From contig NZ_KB899267.1 in NCBI RefSeq assembly GCF_000378105.1, positions 1 to 45,378 on the forward strand: a stretch of 45,378 nt of DNA. The letters run 5' to 3'. The translations under genes were made by a program, and so were the position numbers. Shown here in pieces: positions 7,843 through 16,488 of this stretch. The notes beneath the pieces are model-generated. The model saw nothing but the letters and a program-made list of their open reading frames with translations, was not told the origin of the DNA and searched no databases. Numbering within the stretch: the first letter of the stretch is position 1; each line of letters starts with the position of its first letter. This DNA comes from Rubritalea marina DSM 17716. Its GTDB lineage: Bacteria; Verrucomicrobiota; Verrucomicrobiia; Verrucomicrobiales; Akkermansiaceae.

Positions 7843-9008
7843 TTTGGCTGCCTCACCTTTTTCTTAAATTCTCTCTCAGCCAAGTCTACACAACGATCCC
7901 ACGATCTGGTGCTAGCAAATTCTTTCATCGCTCGACTCATCTCTTCGTAATTCTCCACAATCTTTTCAATGGCAAGCTCTACTTCCATCGAGTTCTCCAC
8001 AACAACAACGGGAGGTTGTAATTGCTCATATTCATCGTGATCTGTGGAGACGACAGGTAAACCAGCAGCCGCATATTCATAGAGTTTAAGCGGGTTTTGC
8101 CCTCGATACACCTGCTGTTTGCTCCGATCATAGACCATGATGCCTAAGTCAGCCTCTCGTAGGTAATGCAGCACTTCTTCGGGTGGCTTCGCCCCCACAA
8201 ATTCGACATTGTGATGCTTCTCTCGAAATTGACTAGCCCATTCGGCCTCAGGCCCAACAACTACCAATTCTCCACCAAAACCCAATAGCTTATTAGCCAC
8301 TGCCGCTAAGAGCTCTTGATCTAACTTATCGACAACCCCCACGTATACAGCGGTAATTCCCTTAGACGGATTCAATCTGCGGCTCACCGGAAAATCTTGA
8401 TACTTCTCTAGGCTCACACCTTGCCCCAATGTGGTGATTTTTGATTCAGGCACCTCAAGTTCTTCCACGAGATACTTTGTCACGGCATTCCCAATCGAAA
8501 ACACGTGATCTGCTCGTTGATAGTCTATTCTCTCCGTCTGCTTGATGATGTCGCCCCGAAATGCTGGATAGTAGTCGACCACATGGAAGATCAACTTTGC
8601 ATCAGGAAATAGTGTTTTTAACGATGAACTACCTGGAGCAGTCGTCCATATCACATCCGGATCGCGGCCATGACCAAGCCGTACTAGGCTCTTGATACTC
8701 GGTAGGCACATGAGATAACAATTCCTCAAGACCCAATCATTTATAAACTTCAAGAACTTCAAGCGCGGTAAAAGCGAGAAGGGAGCCATCACCCAAACCT
8801 TATGATCCATTCGTGATCCCTCACGGAACACCTCATAGTACCCTTTTCGGATCAATCGATGGAAAATATTGGTGAGATCTTGTAGGTAGCTCACCGAATA
8901 GCCTCTCTGGCTGAACTTTTTCGCGTATATCTTGGTACTGCACTCAATGGCTGCATGCCACGGTGTGCTGCGGTGAAATAAAATATGCTTAGTTTCACGA
9001 TCACTCAC
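7839..9008 (-). CDS. GT-B glycosyltransferase (TuaH/GumK-like)
   Basis: A 389-aa glycosyltransferase. It opens with HILFHRSTPWHAAIECSTKI, then has DVIWTTAPGSSS, VVDYYPAFRG, and a C-terminal nucleotide-sugar site in RGQNPLKLYEYAAAGLPVVS. This arrangement resembles the TuaH/GumK-type glucuronosyltransferases and related GT1/GT4 enzymes, so a uronic acid donor is possible but unproven. The start is GTG and overlaps the stop of the GT2 gene by 8 bases, and its own stop overlaps the next start. Composition is more AT-rich than the neighbouring GT4 genes, consistent with assembly of the locus from different sources. Confidence 0.72.
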   Translation of the reverse strand: MSDRETKHILFHRSTPWHAAIECSTKIYAKKFSQRGYSVSYLQDLTNIFHRLIRKGYYEVFREGSRMDHKVWVMAPFSLLPRLKFLKFINDWVLRNCYLMCLPSIKSLVRLGHGRDPDVIWTTAPGSSSLKTLFPDAKLIFHVVDYYPAFRGDIIKQTERIDYQRADHVFSIGNAVTKYLVEELEVPESKITTLGQGVSLEKYQDFPVSRRLNPSKGITAVYVGVVDKLDQELLAAVANKLLGFGGELVVVGPEAEWASQFREKHHNVEFVGAKPPEEVLHYLREADLGIMVYDRSKQQVYRGQNPLKLYEYAAAGLPVVSTDHDEYEQLQPPVVVVENSMEVELAIEKIVENYEEMSRAMKEFASTRSWDRCVDLAEREFKKKVRQPK

Positions 9009-9849
9009 AATCCACCTCCTCCCATTGACTTTGAATCTCCGCCTCTAGCGCCTCTCTGGAAATCCGATTTTGTGTATCCCAAACCAATGCTCTAGCGCGG
9101 AAAGCGGCCGCAGCCGCATGGAAGGCCCAGATCAGTCCCGCTGTACCATCTCTGTAGCCACGCTTATAAAAATACTTGATTAGAAATTCACGCACAAATG
9201 CTCTCAGGATCAGCCAAGAATTCATCTGACCTTCATTGTTTCGAACATCCTGCACCACTTCCGTTTGGTAGTTCGTACTCTTTTGAAGCCTTTCTGCATA
9301 GTCATCATCATTGATGTGGAGAATTCTCTGCGTCAATTGCCCCACTTTTTCGCTGGCACAAAGTAGCTCCACATTCTCGTGGAACATGCCTGAAAACCTC
9401 AAGACCTCACGCTTGGCGAGATGCACCTGGTTCCAATCTGCCCAGCCACCACCGCGCATCGGACGATTCAAAAAATAGTTTTCACGTCGGTAGTAAAATG
9501 CTTCACATTCTGCACGGAAAATCGCCCTCAAAACTTCCTGAGCGAATGCTGGTGTGGCTCGTTCATCGATATCTAGATGCAAGATCCAATCGGCACTAGA
9601 GGCATCGATTCCCTTATTGCGCTGGTCTGCGTAATATTCTCCAGCTTTCCTGGGTGATCTAAGGAACTTCACCTTCTCACCTCCACCTAGAGCCAAGGCT
9701 TCCGTCTGGTCAGACGATCCATCATCCACAATGACAATCTCGTCCACCCAAGGGAGAAAATTAGCCAAGAACCCGGGCATATCCTTCTCTTCATTGTAGC
9801 TGATGGCGACAATGCCTAAGCTTGCTTTCGTTGCTCTCGTCTCAGCCAT
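9001..9849 (-). CDS. GT2 glycosyltransferase (WaaE-like)
   Basis: A 282-aa GT-A fold family 2 enzyme. LGIVAISYNEE opens the domain, VDDGSSDQT (41-49) binds the nucleotide, and DIDE (93-96) supplies the DxD-type metal site. Length and pattern fit the WaaE/KdtX group, which adds a glucose to an LPS core, but many EPS enzymes share it. The C-terminal region KYFYKRGYRDGTAGLIWAF is the family's usual membrane-associated tail. The ATG lies one base downstream of the sulfotransferase stop, and its own stop overlaps the next start. Confidence 0.8.
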   Translation of the reverse strand: MAETRATKASLGIVAISYNEEKDMPGFLANFLPWVDEIVIVDDGSSDQTEALALGGGEKVKFLRSPRKAGEYYADQRNKGIDASSADWILHLDIDERATPAFAQEVLRAIFRAECEAFYYRRENYFLNRPMRGGGWADWNQVHLAKREVLRFSGMFHENVELLCASEKVGQLTQRILHINDDDYAERLQKSTNYQTEVVQDVRNNEGQMNSWLILRAFVREFLIKYFYKRGYRDGTAGLIWAFHAAAAAFRARALVWDTQNRISREALEAEIQSQWEEVDCE

Positions 9850-9850
9850 G

Positions 9851-10768
9851 CTAGCGTGAAAAGTATTTAAGTTTGATTGGCTTCAGCACTCTATTACGGA
9901 GCCGCTGCAGGAGCTGAGCAAAAGCAGATGGGCCGACATGTTGCTGTGCCCAATCTGGATCGAAGGTGTCATTGCGCAGGTCCTCATCGCGGAAGCCGAA
10001 TTGCTTGGCGATCTGGCGCACGGGTGTCGCCAATTGCAGGCCAAACGCGGGGTCCTCGATCGCCTTCTTCAGGGAATTGCCGTGCACGCTCGCGCCGATG
10101 GCAGGCTCGTAGTCGATACCGATGAACTGGCAGACCTTGGTGAATTCCTCCACCGGATGCTCGGTCAATGCCTCGTAGCCTACTTCATGGTATTGCCCTG
10201 GATCGAGCATCTGCCTGAAGGCCAAGAGGTTCTTTTGGATGTTCAGCCAACCATACTGGCGTGTTTCTGGATTAGTACCGAACAATTGCTGGGCGGAATA
10301 CATTACCCCCAGCGGGTTGCGCACCAGACCAATGAACTTCACCTGACAGTCACACTGTTGCGCCCATTCCAGCATCAAAGAAAGTGCCGCCCAATGCGCC
10401 AGATGCTGCGGCGACTTTTCAAAAAACACGGGCTGCGCATACTTCTCACATAGAGCATCCCATCCGCGAAACACCAATTGCTTGGCGTCTTCAGGCAGCG
10501 CAAAATCAGGCACATTGCCCTTGATTCCATCCTCTAGGTAAGCCCGTGCATTGTGCTTCGATCCATAGTTTCGATAGACCTCTTCGCCAGCAAACAGCGT
10601 ACCCGGAATCTCGGTGATCACCGCTCCCTTGAGCCAGTGGTGGGTTTCATTGAAGGTATGCGGACAATACGCCACATTCTGGATCGCCGAATGCTTGCAC
10701 AGCTCGCGCTCGAACATGGTCGAGCCCGAGCGTTTGTCGGACAATAAGATGACTACCGTTTTCTTCAC
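9851..10768 (-). CDS. PAPS-dependent sulfotransferase
   Basis: A 305-aa sulfotransferase that should move sulfate from PAPS to a sugar hydroxyl. The 5'-phosphosulfate loop is LSDKRSGSTMFERELCKH (residues 9-26). The 3'-phosphate site is IGLVRNPLGVMYSA, with Arg150. I place the start at GTG 10768, 14 bases after the ligase stop, because the P-loop strand begins right there. A longer frame reaching 11011 would run over 230 bases of the ligase gene and adds only low-complexity sequence. The next gene starts one base after the stop. Sulfated surface polymers are common in marine bacteria. Confidence 0.78.
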   Translation of the reverse strand: MKKTVVILLSDKRSGSTMFERELCKHSAIQNVAYCPHTFNETHHWLKGAVITEIPGTLFAGEEVYRNYGSKHNARAYLEDGIKGNVPDFALPEDAKQLVFRGWDALCEKYAQPVFFEKSPQHLAHWAALSLMLEWAQQCDCQVKFIGLVRNPLGVMYSAQQLFGTNPETRQYGWLNIQKNLLAFRQMLDPGQYHEVGYEALTEHPVEEFTKVCQFIGIDYEPAIGASVHGNSLKKAIEDPAFGLQLATPVRQIAKQFGFRDEDLRNDTFDPDWAQQHVGPSAFAQLLQRLRNRVLKPIKLKYFSR

Positions 10769-10782
10769 CTTGCGCTTGTTTC

Positions 10783-12096
10783 TTAAGATTTGGCGTCTCT
10801 GGTCCCCCAGGCCGAGAGCACGTGGACAAAACCCAGCAACACGAAGAACAGCATCGCCCCGCGCGGCTGGGACACCGCTGCGTGGCCTAGCATGAACCAA
10901 GGCACCACCCCCACCAAGGACAAAAATAAGGTCTGAGCATACATCCCAGTGAAGCTCGTCTGGCGGATGTACTTGAAGGCGTGCAGCAAAGCCGTCCCCA
11001 GCAGGGCACAATAGGCAACGGCGGAGAACATACCATAACTGTAAGTGGCCTGTGCAAAGACTGCATGGTCAGCCCCGGTTTTAAAGATTGGGTGCATCGG
11101 CACCGATGCCATGCTGTCTTTGGCATTGCCGGTGCCAATGAATGCAGTCACCGGGTGCTGGCCAACGTAGATAAATGGATGCAGGTAGGCATAGACTCTG
11201 CCCGCCTCACGCGCATCGTCCAGCGGGGCATCAAACATCGCCGCAGTGCGGTTTTCCAGACGATCGAAAAAGAACATCTTGGAATCGGTTCCCATCACCC
11301 ACACCAAAACCAGCAAAAACATCCCCCCCACCAGCACCCCCGACTTGAGGGATTTGGACTTGGTGAAGAGTAAGGCGCCAGCCACCACTGCCAGCCAGCC
11401 AAGAATCGCACCTCGCGAGTAGGAGGCAAGGACTCCCAAGGGAGCGAGTACACAACCAGCCGTGATCACCAAGCGCCAAGTCAGCGACAGCGACACCCGC
11501 GATTTCTCACGCAAAAACAACACCATTGGCCATGCCGCATTCACGAAGAACCCCGTTAAAATGGACACCCCGATCAAGGACTTACCTCTTATCGCGCTCT
11601 CAGCATCAATCTGTCTTGTCATGTATCTCCCTTCACCAGCTGGATCTAGCAGCGGCAATTCAAAAACTATCCGAGCCAGTCCTCGCGTCGGAGGCAGTGA
11701 GGACAATAGCATCAGCACAGCGCTTACGAGCATCCCTGCCGCGATCCACTTGAACAGATAGATGGCCGCTTCTTTGTTGCGCACCAACCGCGGCACCAAG
11801 AAAAACAATGACATCGCTAGAATTGTACGAAAAATCGTGTACACTGGGCGGGCTATGTCATGGATGTACATGGCCCCATGCAGTTCACTGAGAAAGGCCA
11901 CCAGCATCAAGCCCAGCACCCACTTGCTCATTGGCGATGTCCGCGGCAGCTTCGGCAGTTTCATAGCATAGAACCAAGCGAGCACCCACAAGCCGTCGAT
12001 GAAATACATCGGGATAGGCCCCAAGCGTAAACTCATCCGGGGTGCCGCAAATAAGAGGAATAAAGCCACCCCCAACCATTTCAATGCCTTATCCAT
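10783..12096 (-). CDS. O-antigen ligase/polymerase family membrane protein (Wzy/WaaL-like)
   Basis: A 437-aa integral membrane protein with about a dozen hydrophobic segments and a long periplasmic loop (about 255-360) that contains the IGTGNAKDS turn and several His residues. This is the Wzy_C/O-antigen ligase layout. It begins MDKALKWLGVALFLLFAAP, with an AAGGGG-type ribosome site just upstream. It probably polymerises the repeat unit in the periplasm or ligates the polymer. A second family member lies at 26218, and which of the two is the polymerase cannot be told by sequence. The 168 bases upstream hold no gene and may carry a promoter. Confidence 0.78.
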   Translation of the reverse strand: MDKALKWLGVALFLLFAAPRMSLRLGPIPMYFIDGLWVLAWFYAMKLPKLPRTSPMSKWVLGLMLVAFLSELHGAMYIHDIARPVYTIFRTILAMSLFFLVPRLVRNKEAAIYLFKWIAAGMLVSAVLMLLSSLPPTRGLARIVFELPLLDPAGEGRYMTRQIDAESAIRGKSLIGVSILTGFFVNAAWPMVLFLREKSRVSLSLTWRLVITAGCVLAPLGVLASYSRGAILGWLAVVAGALLFTKSKSLKSGVLVGGMFLLVLVWVMGTDSKMFFFDRLENRTAAMFDAPLDDAREAGRVYAYLHPFIYVGQHPVTAFIGTGNAKDSMASVPMHPIFKTGADHAVFAQATYSYGMFSAVAYCALLGTALLHAFKYIRQTSFTGMYAQTLFLSLVGVVPWFMLGHAAVSQPRGAMLFFVLLGFVHVLSAWGTRDAKS

Positions 12097-12264
12097 ACCC
12101 CTTCCCTAAATAGTTTTAAAAGCTTAAATGTCAAACCCTATTGAACTCTTCAGCTTACCAGAACAGCCCTGATAGAGAAAAGTGAAAATTGTATCTAGTC
12201 ATAGGCGGATCATCCCTATCAGTTCTGTAGTATTCAATCGTCAAGCTTCGATCATGATGTAATT

Positions 12265-13236
12265 TCATCGTTTGTGCCATTGTTCCGCTCTAGCTCCCAA
12301 AACGAGCCTAAAGACCGTAGCTTGGAAGCGGGTCAATTCTGTACGAGCCTTACTTTCACGAATCTCCACCGATCCTGTCTGAGACCTCTTTACCCAAGTA
12401 TTCCCAACAAATACGTGCTGTGATCGCAATTCAACATGCCGGGGGGAGAATCCATCACGAGACACCGGATCTAGCCCCATCCATTGATCCAAATTACTTA
12501 GCACTTTTTTAGGATCGTCAATAAATTCACTCAGGTTGACTACCGCTTTATTGGAATCTGAAATCCTTGCAAATACTCTATCACAATGCCTAGCCCTCAG
12601 AAATAGCCAGAGTGCCTCGCGCAGCGCCTTTGGCCCGTAATACTTTCTGGTTCGCTTTGGACGTTTGAGGATAGAAGCGTACACATCTCTTAATCTTCTT
12701 TTTACGTAGATCACTTTAACTTTAGCGCCTAACGATTCATCGAGTAATTCTAAGCGCTCTGGCGACTTCGACAAATCAAGGCAATAGTCCCCACTTGGTA
12801 AATACGACTGAAAGCCTCGGAAGTATTTGAGGTTGGTCCGCTCATATTCTTCGCAGTTCTGTCTTCCATAAATCCATTGCAGCGGAATCCCTAAAACCAC
12901 TAGAATCTTTCTCAAGCCTCCTCTTCTATCGATAATGTGCCTTGCTGCATTGCCACTAGAATCCCAGCGATTGAGTATATCTTTGGTTTCAGAATCCTTT
13001 TGTAGGGAAGACCTCATACCGTTCCAAAACGTGCAGTCCTGAAGTTTTTCACCACAAGAGCACTGAGTCTTAGGGTTATAATCACTCTCAATATTATTCA
13101 TTTCACCGATCGTATGGATGGCTGAATGTTGCCCTAAGGCCAATCCGAACAAGGTCGAACCCGAGTAGGGCAATCCCAACACATAAATCACATTTCCAGC
13201 ACTGCTCTCTTCCTTAGCATCCATAATATCTGTCAT
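12265..13236 (-). CDS. Sulfotransferase with N-terminal cysteine motif
   Basis: A 323-aa sulfotransferase-family protein. VLGLPYSGSTLFGLALGQHS (19-38) is the PAPS-binding P-loop, and VIYVKRRLRDVYASIL is the 3'-phosphate site. Between them, CSCGEKLQDCTFW (59-71) is a Cys-x-Cys-x6-Cys motif seen in a bacterial sulfotransferase subgroup, perhaps structural. It probably sulfates the EPS or a glycolipid. The ATG overlaps the stop of the preceding GT4 gene as ATGA. It is more AT-rich than the GT4 gene before it and differs strongly from the first sulfotransferase, so it is not a recent duplicate. Confidence 0.75.
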   Translation of the reverse strand: MTDIMDAKEESSAGNVIYVLGLPYSGSTLFGLALGQHSAIHTIGEMNNIESDYNPKTQCSCGEKLQDCTFWNGMRSSLQKDSETKDILNRWDSSGNAARHIIDRRGGLRKILVVLGIPLQWIYGRQNCEEYERTNLKYFRGFQSYLPSGDYCLDLSKSPERLELLDESLGAKVKVIYVKRRLRDVYASILKRPKRTRKYYGPKALREALWLFLRARHCDRVFARISDSNKAVVNLSEFIDDPKKVLSNLDQWMGLDPVSRDGFSPRHVELRSQHVFVGNTWVKRSQTGSVEIRESKARTELTRFQATVFRLVLGARAEQWHKR

Positions 13237-14312
13237 TTCTTAGAGACCTCCTTAATCATTTCACTATAAAGTTCGACATAGCCATCCACCATCGCTTGTT
13301 CAGAAAACTCCAGCGAGCGCTGGAATCCGGCGCGGCCATGGGCACTGCGCAAGCCTGGATTTTCCAAGTAGTTTCTGATGGCACCCGCCATGCTTGAGGC
13401 ATCTGAGGGGTCGCAAAGGCTGGCACAAGAAGCATCCACAACCTCACCCAGGCCATCAATATCGGAGGCGACGACTGGCAAGCCCGCATTCATTGCCTCC
13501 ACCGCCGCCATCCCGAAGCCTTCCCACATCGAAGGCATGAAAAACAGATCCGCGTGTTGCAGCAATTGCGGAACATCCTGAGTGTGTCCCAAAAGACGCA
13601 CTTTTCCAGCTAAGCCATGGGCGCTGATGTAGGCCTCCAATGCCTTACGATCTGCCCCCTCACCGGCAATGTGGTACTCAAAGTCTAGATCCCCCAGCAA
13701 TGCGATTGCTTCCAGCGCCTTGGGGTAATTCTTTTGTTCCCTCAGATTTCCCACCGACACGATCAGTGGTCTTTCTTTGTTTGAATCCAGCTTGAGGTAC
13801 TGGGCGAAGGGCAAATCCACCCCATTGGTGATCACCGTCGTCCTAGCAGCAAGCTGCGGCATCCATTGGAGCATGGCCCCCTGGGTTCCCTCACTGATGC
13901 ACACGATCTGCTCACACTTGGGGTAAATCAAGCGATCAATAATGCTCCCCAGCAGCGTGCCTCTACGGCGGTTGTGGGTATTATGCTCGGTGGTCACCAT
14001 GGCAGCTCCGCAATGCTTTCGCAACAAGCCTGCATAGAGGTTTGAGGGAAACAAATGCGCGTGAACGATGTCCTGCGGACCACATTCTCGCTTCAGGTAC
14101 GCGCGTACCCCGGCAAATGCCTTGTAGGATTTTGCCGACGGCAAGCCGAGCGAGACCGCCGCCTCCTCCTCATGGTCCGCTTGGTGCTCGATCCCCAGCA
14201 AGCGAGAATCTAAGCCTTGCCGACGCAGGCCAAGATGGAGGCCACGCACGAGACGCTCTGCCCCCCCCGCATGGAGGGAGTAACTATTGATGATGTGGTG
14301 AACTCGGCCCAT
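13233..14312 (-). CDS. GT4 glycosyltransferase
   Basis: A 359-aa GT4 enzyme. SYSLHAGGAERLVRGLHLGL is the GT4 N-terminal glycine-rich loop, TTEHNTHNRRRG follows, and SVGNLREQKNYPKALEAI and the EX7E motif in WEGFGMAAVEAMN mark the donor domain. The ATG at 14312 is chosen because GGAGAG lies ten bases upstream and the domain begins immediately. The frame extends to 14369, but that would overlap the acyltransferase gene. It is cotranslated with the following sulfotransferase (ATGA overlap). The donor sugar is unknown. Confidence 0.82.
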   Translation of the reverse strand: MGRVHHIINSYSLHAGGAERLVRGLHLGLRRQGLDSRLLGIEHQADHEEEAAVSLGLPSAKSYKAFAGVRAYLKRECGPQDIVHAHLFPSNLYAGLLRKHCGAAMVTTEHNTHNRRRGTLLGSIIDRLIYPKCEQIVCISEGTQGAMLQWMPQLAARTTVITNGVDLPFAQYLKLDSNKERPLIVSVGNLREQKNYPKALEAIALLGDLDFEYHIAGEGADRKALEAYISAHGLAGKVRLLGHTQDVPQLLQHADLFFMPSMWEGFGMAAVEAMNAGLPVVASDIDGLGEVVDASCASLCDPSDASSMAGAIRNYLENPGLRSAHGRAGFQRSLEFSEQAMVDGYVELYSEMIKEVSKK

Positions 14313-14313
14313 G

Positions 14314-15285
14314 TTACCTACTCTCTCCAATAAAAAATTTCCGGACCCATCCGTATTGCCGTAAAACATAAATAAATACAGTCGAGGAGATTAAAATGAC
14401 TAACCACATCACCAGCTTGGCTACTATCATATATGGCAAAACGCCACCTAAAAACTTCACATACAGCAACTCATAAAATTGATCAAAGCATGTGTGGGTC
14501 AAATACACCCCGAAGCTACAAGCTGCAATTTTTTGCAGCTTCGGAGGAACTTCTATCTCTTTAGCAATGAGGCAAAGAGACAAGAGCAAAGATGCCATTA
14601 GAGGGATAGTAAAAAGACGTAATCCCATCATATAAGTGTTCGCTAAACACAGCAGTATTATCACCAATAACCCCAAAAAAATAGCCACTCTTCTATTCAG
14701 CACGTATTCTTTACTCGTAATAAAAACATCTACAACCTTCGCGGAAAACCCGTACAGCAATGCATTGATAATTATAAGGTTATTAAATCCCAAGTAATCT
14801 GTACCTTTCAAAGAAATACTCAAAAACACAAAAAAAATGACAAGTATGAAGCAAAATAAATTAAACATCGGAGCATTAGATCTCCATCGCAACACATTCA
14901 TAACAGAAACGCATATGATTTGGTAACTAATCAACATCGGAATAAAATATAGACCTGTTGCTGCTTTACCGAAAAAAACAACCCCGAGAACATCCCAAGA
15001 TCTGTCATCTTCTATGACAGAGTGCTTCATCAACCTAAGAGCAATATATACAATGGACCATAAAACATATGGCAATAAAAGCCTCTTGAAGTGTATGCGC
15101 TTAAATGAGATGACTTTGCCTTTAAGAGTAAAATACAAGGAAGTGATCACAAAAAAAGGGACCGCAAACTGAAGAGTTATCTGAGTCAAGCATACTGCTA
15201 ATCCCTCCGAAGGAGCCACATGAATGAAGACAACACCTGCAACTGCAACAAACTTTGCCACATCAATTATTTGATTCCTTTTCAT
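14314..15285 (-). CDS. Acyltransferase-3 family membrane protein
   Basis: A 323-aa protein with about ten membrane helices and the acyltransferase-3 opening IIDVAKFVAVAGVVFIHVAP, with the conserved His in VFIHVAP. RIHFKRLLLPYVLWSIVYIA is the usual second-loop Arg/Lys stretch. Unlike the gene at 1360 it has no SGNH domain, so it resembles single-domain WecH/OafA-like enzymes that acetylate surface sugars. It is much more AT-rich than its neighbours: the 60 bases from 14821 hold 16 G or C, against 33 in the 60 bases from 15601. It probably arrived separately. Its end carries the ribosome site of the next gene. Confidence 0.75.
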   Translation of the reverse strand: MKRNQIIDVAKFVAVAGVVFIHVAPSEGLAVCLTQITLQFAVPFFVITSLYFTLKGKVISFKRIHFKRLLLPYVLWSIVYIALRLMKHSVIEDDRSWDVLGVVFFGKAATGLYFIPMLISYQIICVSVMNVLRWRSNAPMFNLFCFILVIFFVFLSISLKGTDYLGFNNLIIINALLYGFSAKVVDVFITSKEYVLNRRVAIFLGLLVIILLCLANTYMMGLRLFTIPLMASLLLSLCLIAKEIEVPPKLQKIAACSFGVYLTHTCFDQFYELLYVKFLGGVLPYMIVAKLVMWLVILISSTVFIYVLRQYGWVRKFFIGESR

Positions 15286-15288
15286 TCT

Positions 15289-16488
15289 TTAATTTAGAAA
15301 CTTCTTCAAAGCTATTTTAATCCATTGAACACTATCACTCGGCTCTTTTTTGCTAAACCCTAGAGGCACGGCAAATTCAGTCCAGGGTCGAGGGCTCCAC
15401 GCTGGCGGCGCCTGCGCCATCAGCTGATGGAACATCTCCGCGTAGGCTTGCGCCGTCTTTGCCGAGGCAAATCGACGCTGCGCTTCATCCACTAATTGTT
15501 CTTGCAGTGTGCGCAGTGCGCCACGGTCCTGCGCGAGCTGCTGAACCTTCTGCGCAAAGCCCTCGCAATCGCCACTGGGAACCAGCGCCCCGGTTTTGCC
15601 ATCCTCAATCAGGAAGTCGGTGATCCCTTCGATCACCCATGAGACTGGCACACAGCCAGCCACCATCGCCTCGAGCAAGGCATTCGGGCAGCCTTCGAAA
15701 TGCGAGGTGAACAGGTAGACATCCACCGAAGCCAAAAATGCGGGGATCTGCTCAGGGTTCAGCTGGCCCAACAATTCGACTTGGCCACTGGCGATCTCTT
15801 GACTCAGCGCCTTGCGCAGCTCGGGCTCGTGCACCCCCTTGCCAGCGATGCGTAGGCGGAAGGCCACCTGCATTTGCTGCAAGTGCTGCACGATCTTAGG
15901 CAGGTACAAAACGCCCTTTTGTTTGTGCTCCAGACGCCCGAGAAAGCCCAACTCCAACACCGCGCCACCACCGCGCACTTGTGCCGCCGCCTCACGGAAG
16001 CGGTCGATGTCGATGCCGTTCGGGATCAGTCGGAACAAGTCTGGCTTGGCGCCGTAGTTCTCAACCAAATCCTTCTGCAAGCGCGGCGTCAGCGCCACCA
16101 TTGCCGCATAGCGTTCTTGGCAGACCGTCCCGTAGCGGTAACCCTCATCAAAGGCATTGGCACAGCGCGACACCACCCGGATCCGCTGTGGCAAATGCGG
16201 CAATGACGCCAAAATCGCCTCGGAATTCACCCCAATCACAATATCAATCTGCTCGTCTTCGCACCACTCAGCAAAGGCCATCACCTGCTTCTTCAAGTCG
16301 CGTTCAGTCTCAGCGAGCAACACGCAGCCGTCATCCACGTAGGCCGGCTCGATGAGACGCGCCTCGCGCCGCCCCACGCTGACACAGCGCATCGCCACTC
16401 CGAGCTTCAAGAGCTTCGGGCGCTGGTTGCGGTAGAAGGTGAAGGTCCCCCCATCCTTGGGCACCGAGCCAAATGCTACTTTGATCAT
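15289..16488 (-). CDS. GT4 glycosyltransferase
   Basis: A 399-aa GT-B enzyme. The N-terminus MIKVAFGSVPKDGGTFTFYR keeps the GT4 glycine-containing loop. IPNGIDIDRF, ELGFLGRLEHKQKGVLYLP and the EX7E motif in FEGCPNALLEAMV mark the donor-binding half. It probably transfers a hexose to the repeat unit. The ATG overlaps the stop of the upstream glycosyltransferase as ATGA, so the two are coupled. The GC-rich composition contrasts sharply with the acyltransferase just downstream. The last 45 residues (from SPRPWTEF) extend past the domain and are not recognised. Confidence 0.8.
   Translation of the reverse strand: MIKVAFGSVPKDGGTFTFYRNQRPKLLKLGVAMRCVSVGRREARLIEPAYVDDGCVLLAETERDLKKQVMAFAEWCEDEQIDIVIGVNSEAILASLPHLPQRIRVVSRCANAFDEGYRYGTVCQERYAAMVALTPRLQKDLVENYGAKPDLFRLIPNGIDIDRFREAAAQVRGGGAVLELGFLGRLEHKQKGVLYLPKIVQHLQQMQVAFRLRIAGKGVHEPELRKALSQEIASGQVELLGQLNPEQIPAFLASVDVYLFTSHFEGCPNALLEAMVAGCVPVSWVIEGITDFLIEDGKTGALVPSGDCEGFAQKVQQLAQDRGALRTLQEQLVDEAQRRFASAKTAQAYAEMFHQLMAQAPPAWSPRPWTEFAVPLGFSKKEPSDSVQWIKIALKKFLN

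Noticed and set aside
9938-10453. Plus-strand 171-codon open frame
   Set aside because: It is antisense to the sulfotransferase gene, which has strong motifs. The frame is a by-product of GC-rich codon use.
10769-11011. Upstream extension of the sulfotransferase frame
   Set aside because: It lies inside the ligase gene in another frame and shows no sulfotransferase sequence. The P-loop begins right after the GTG at 10768.
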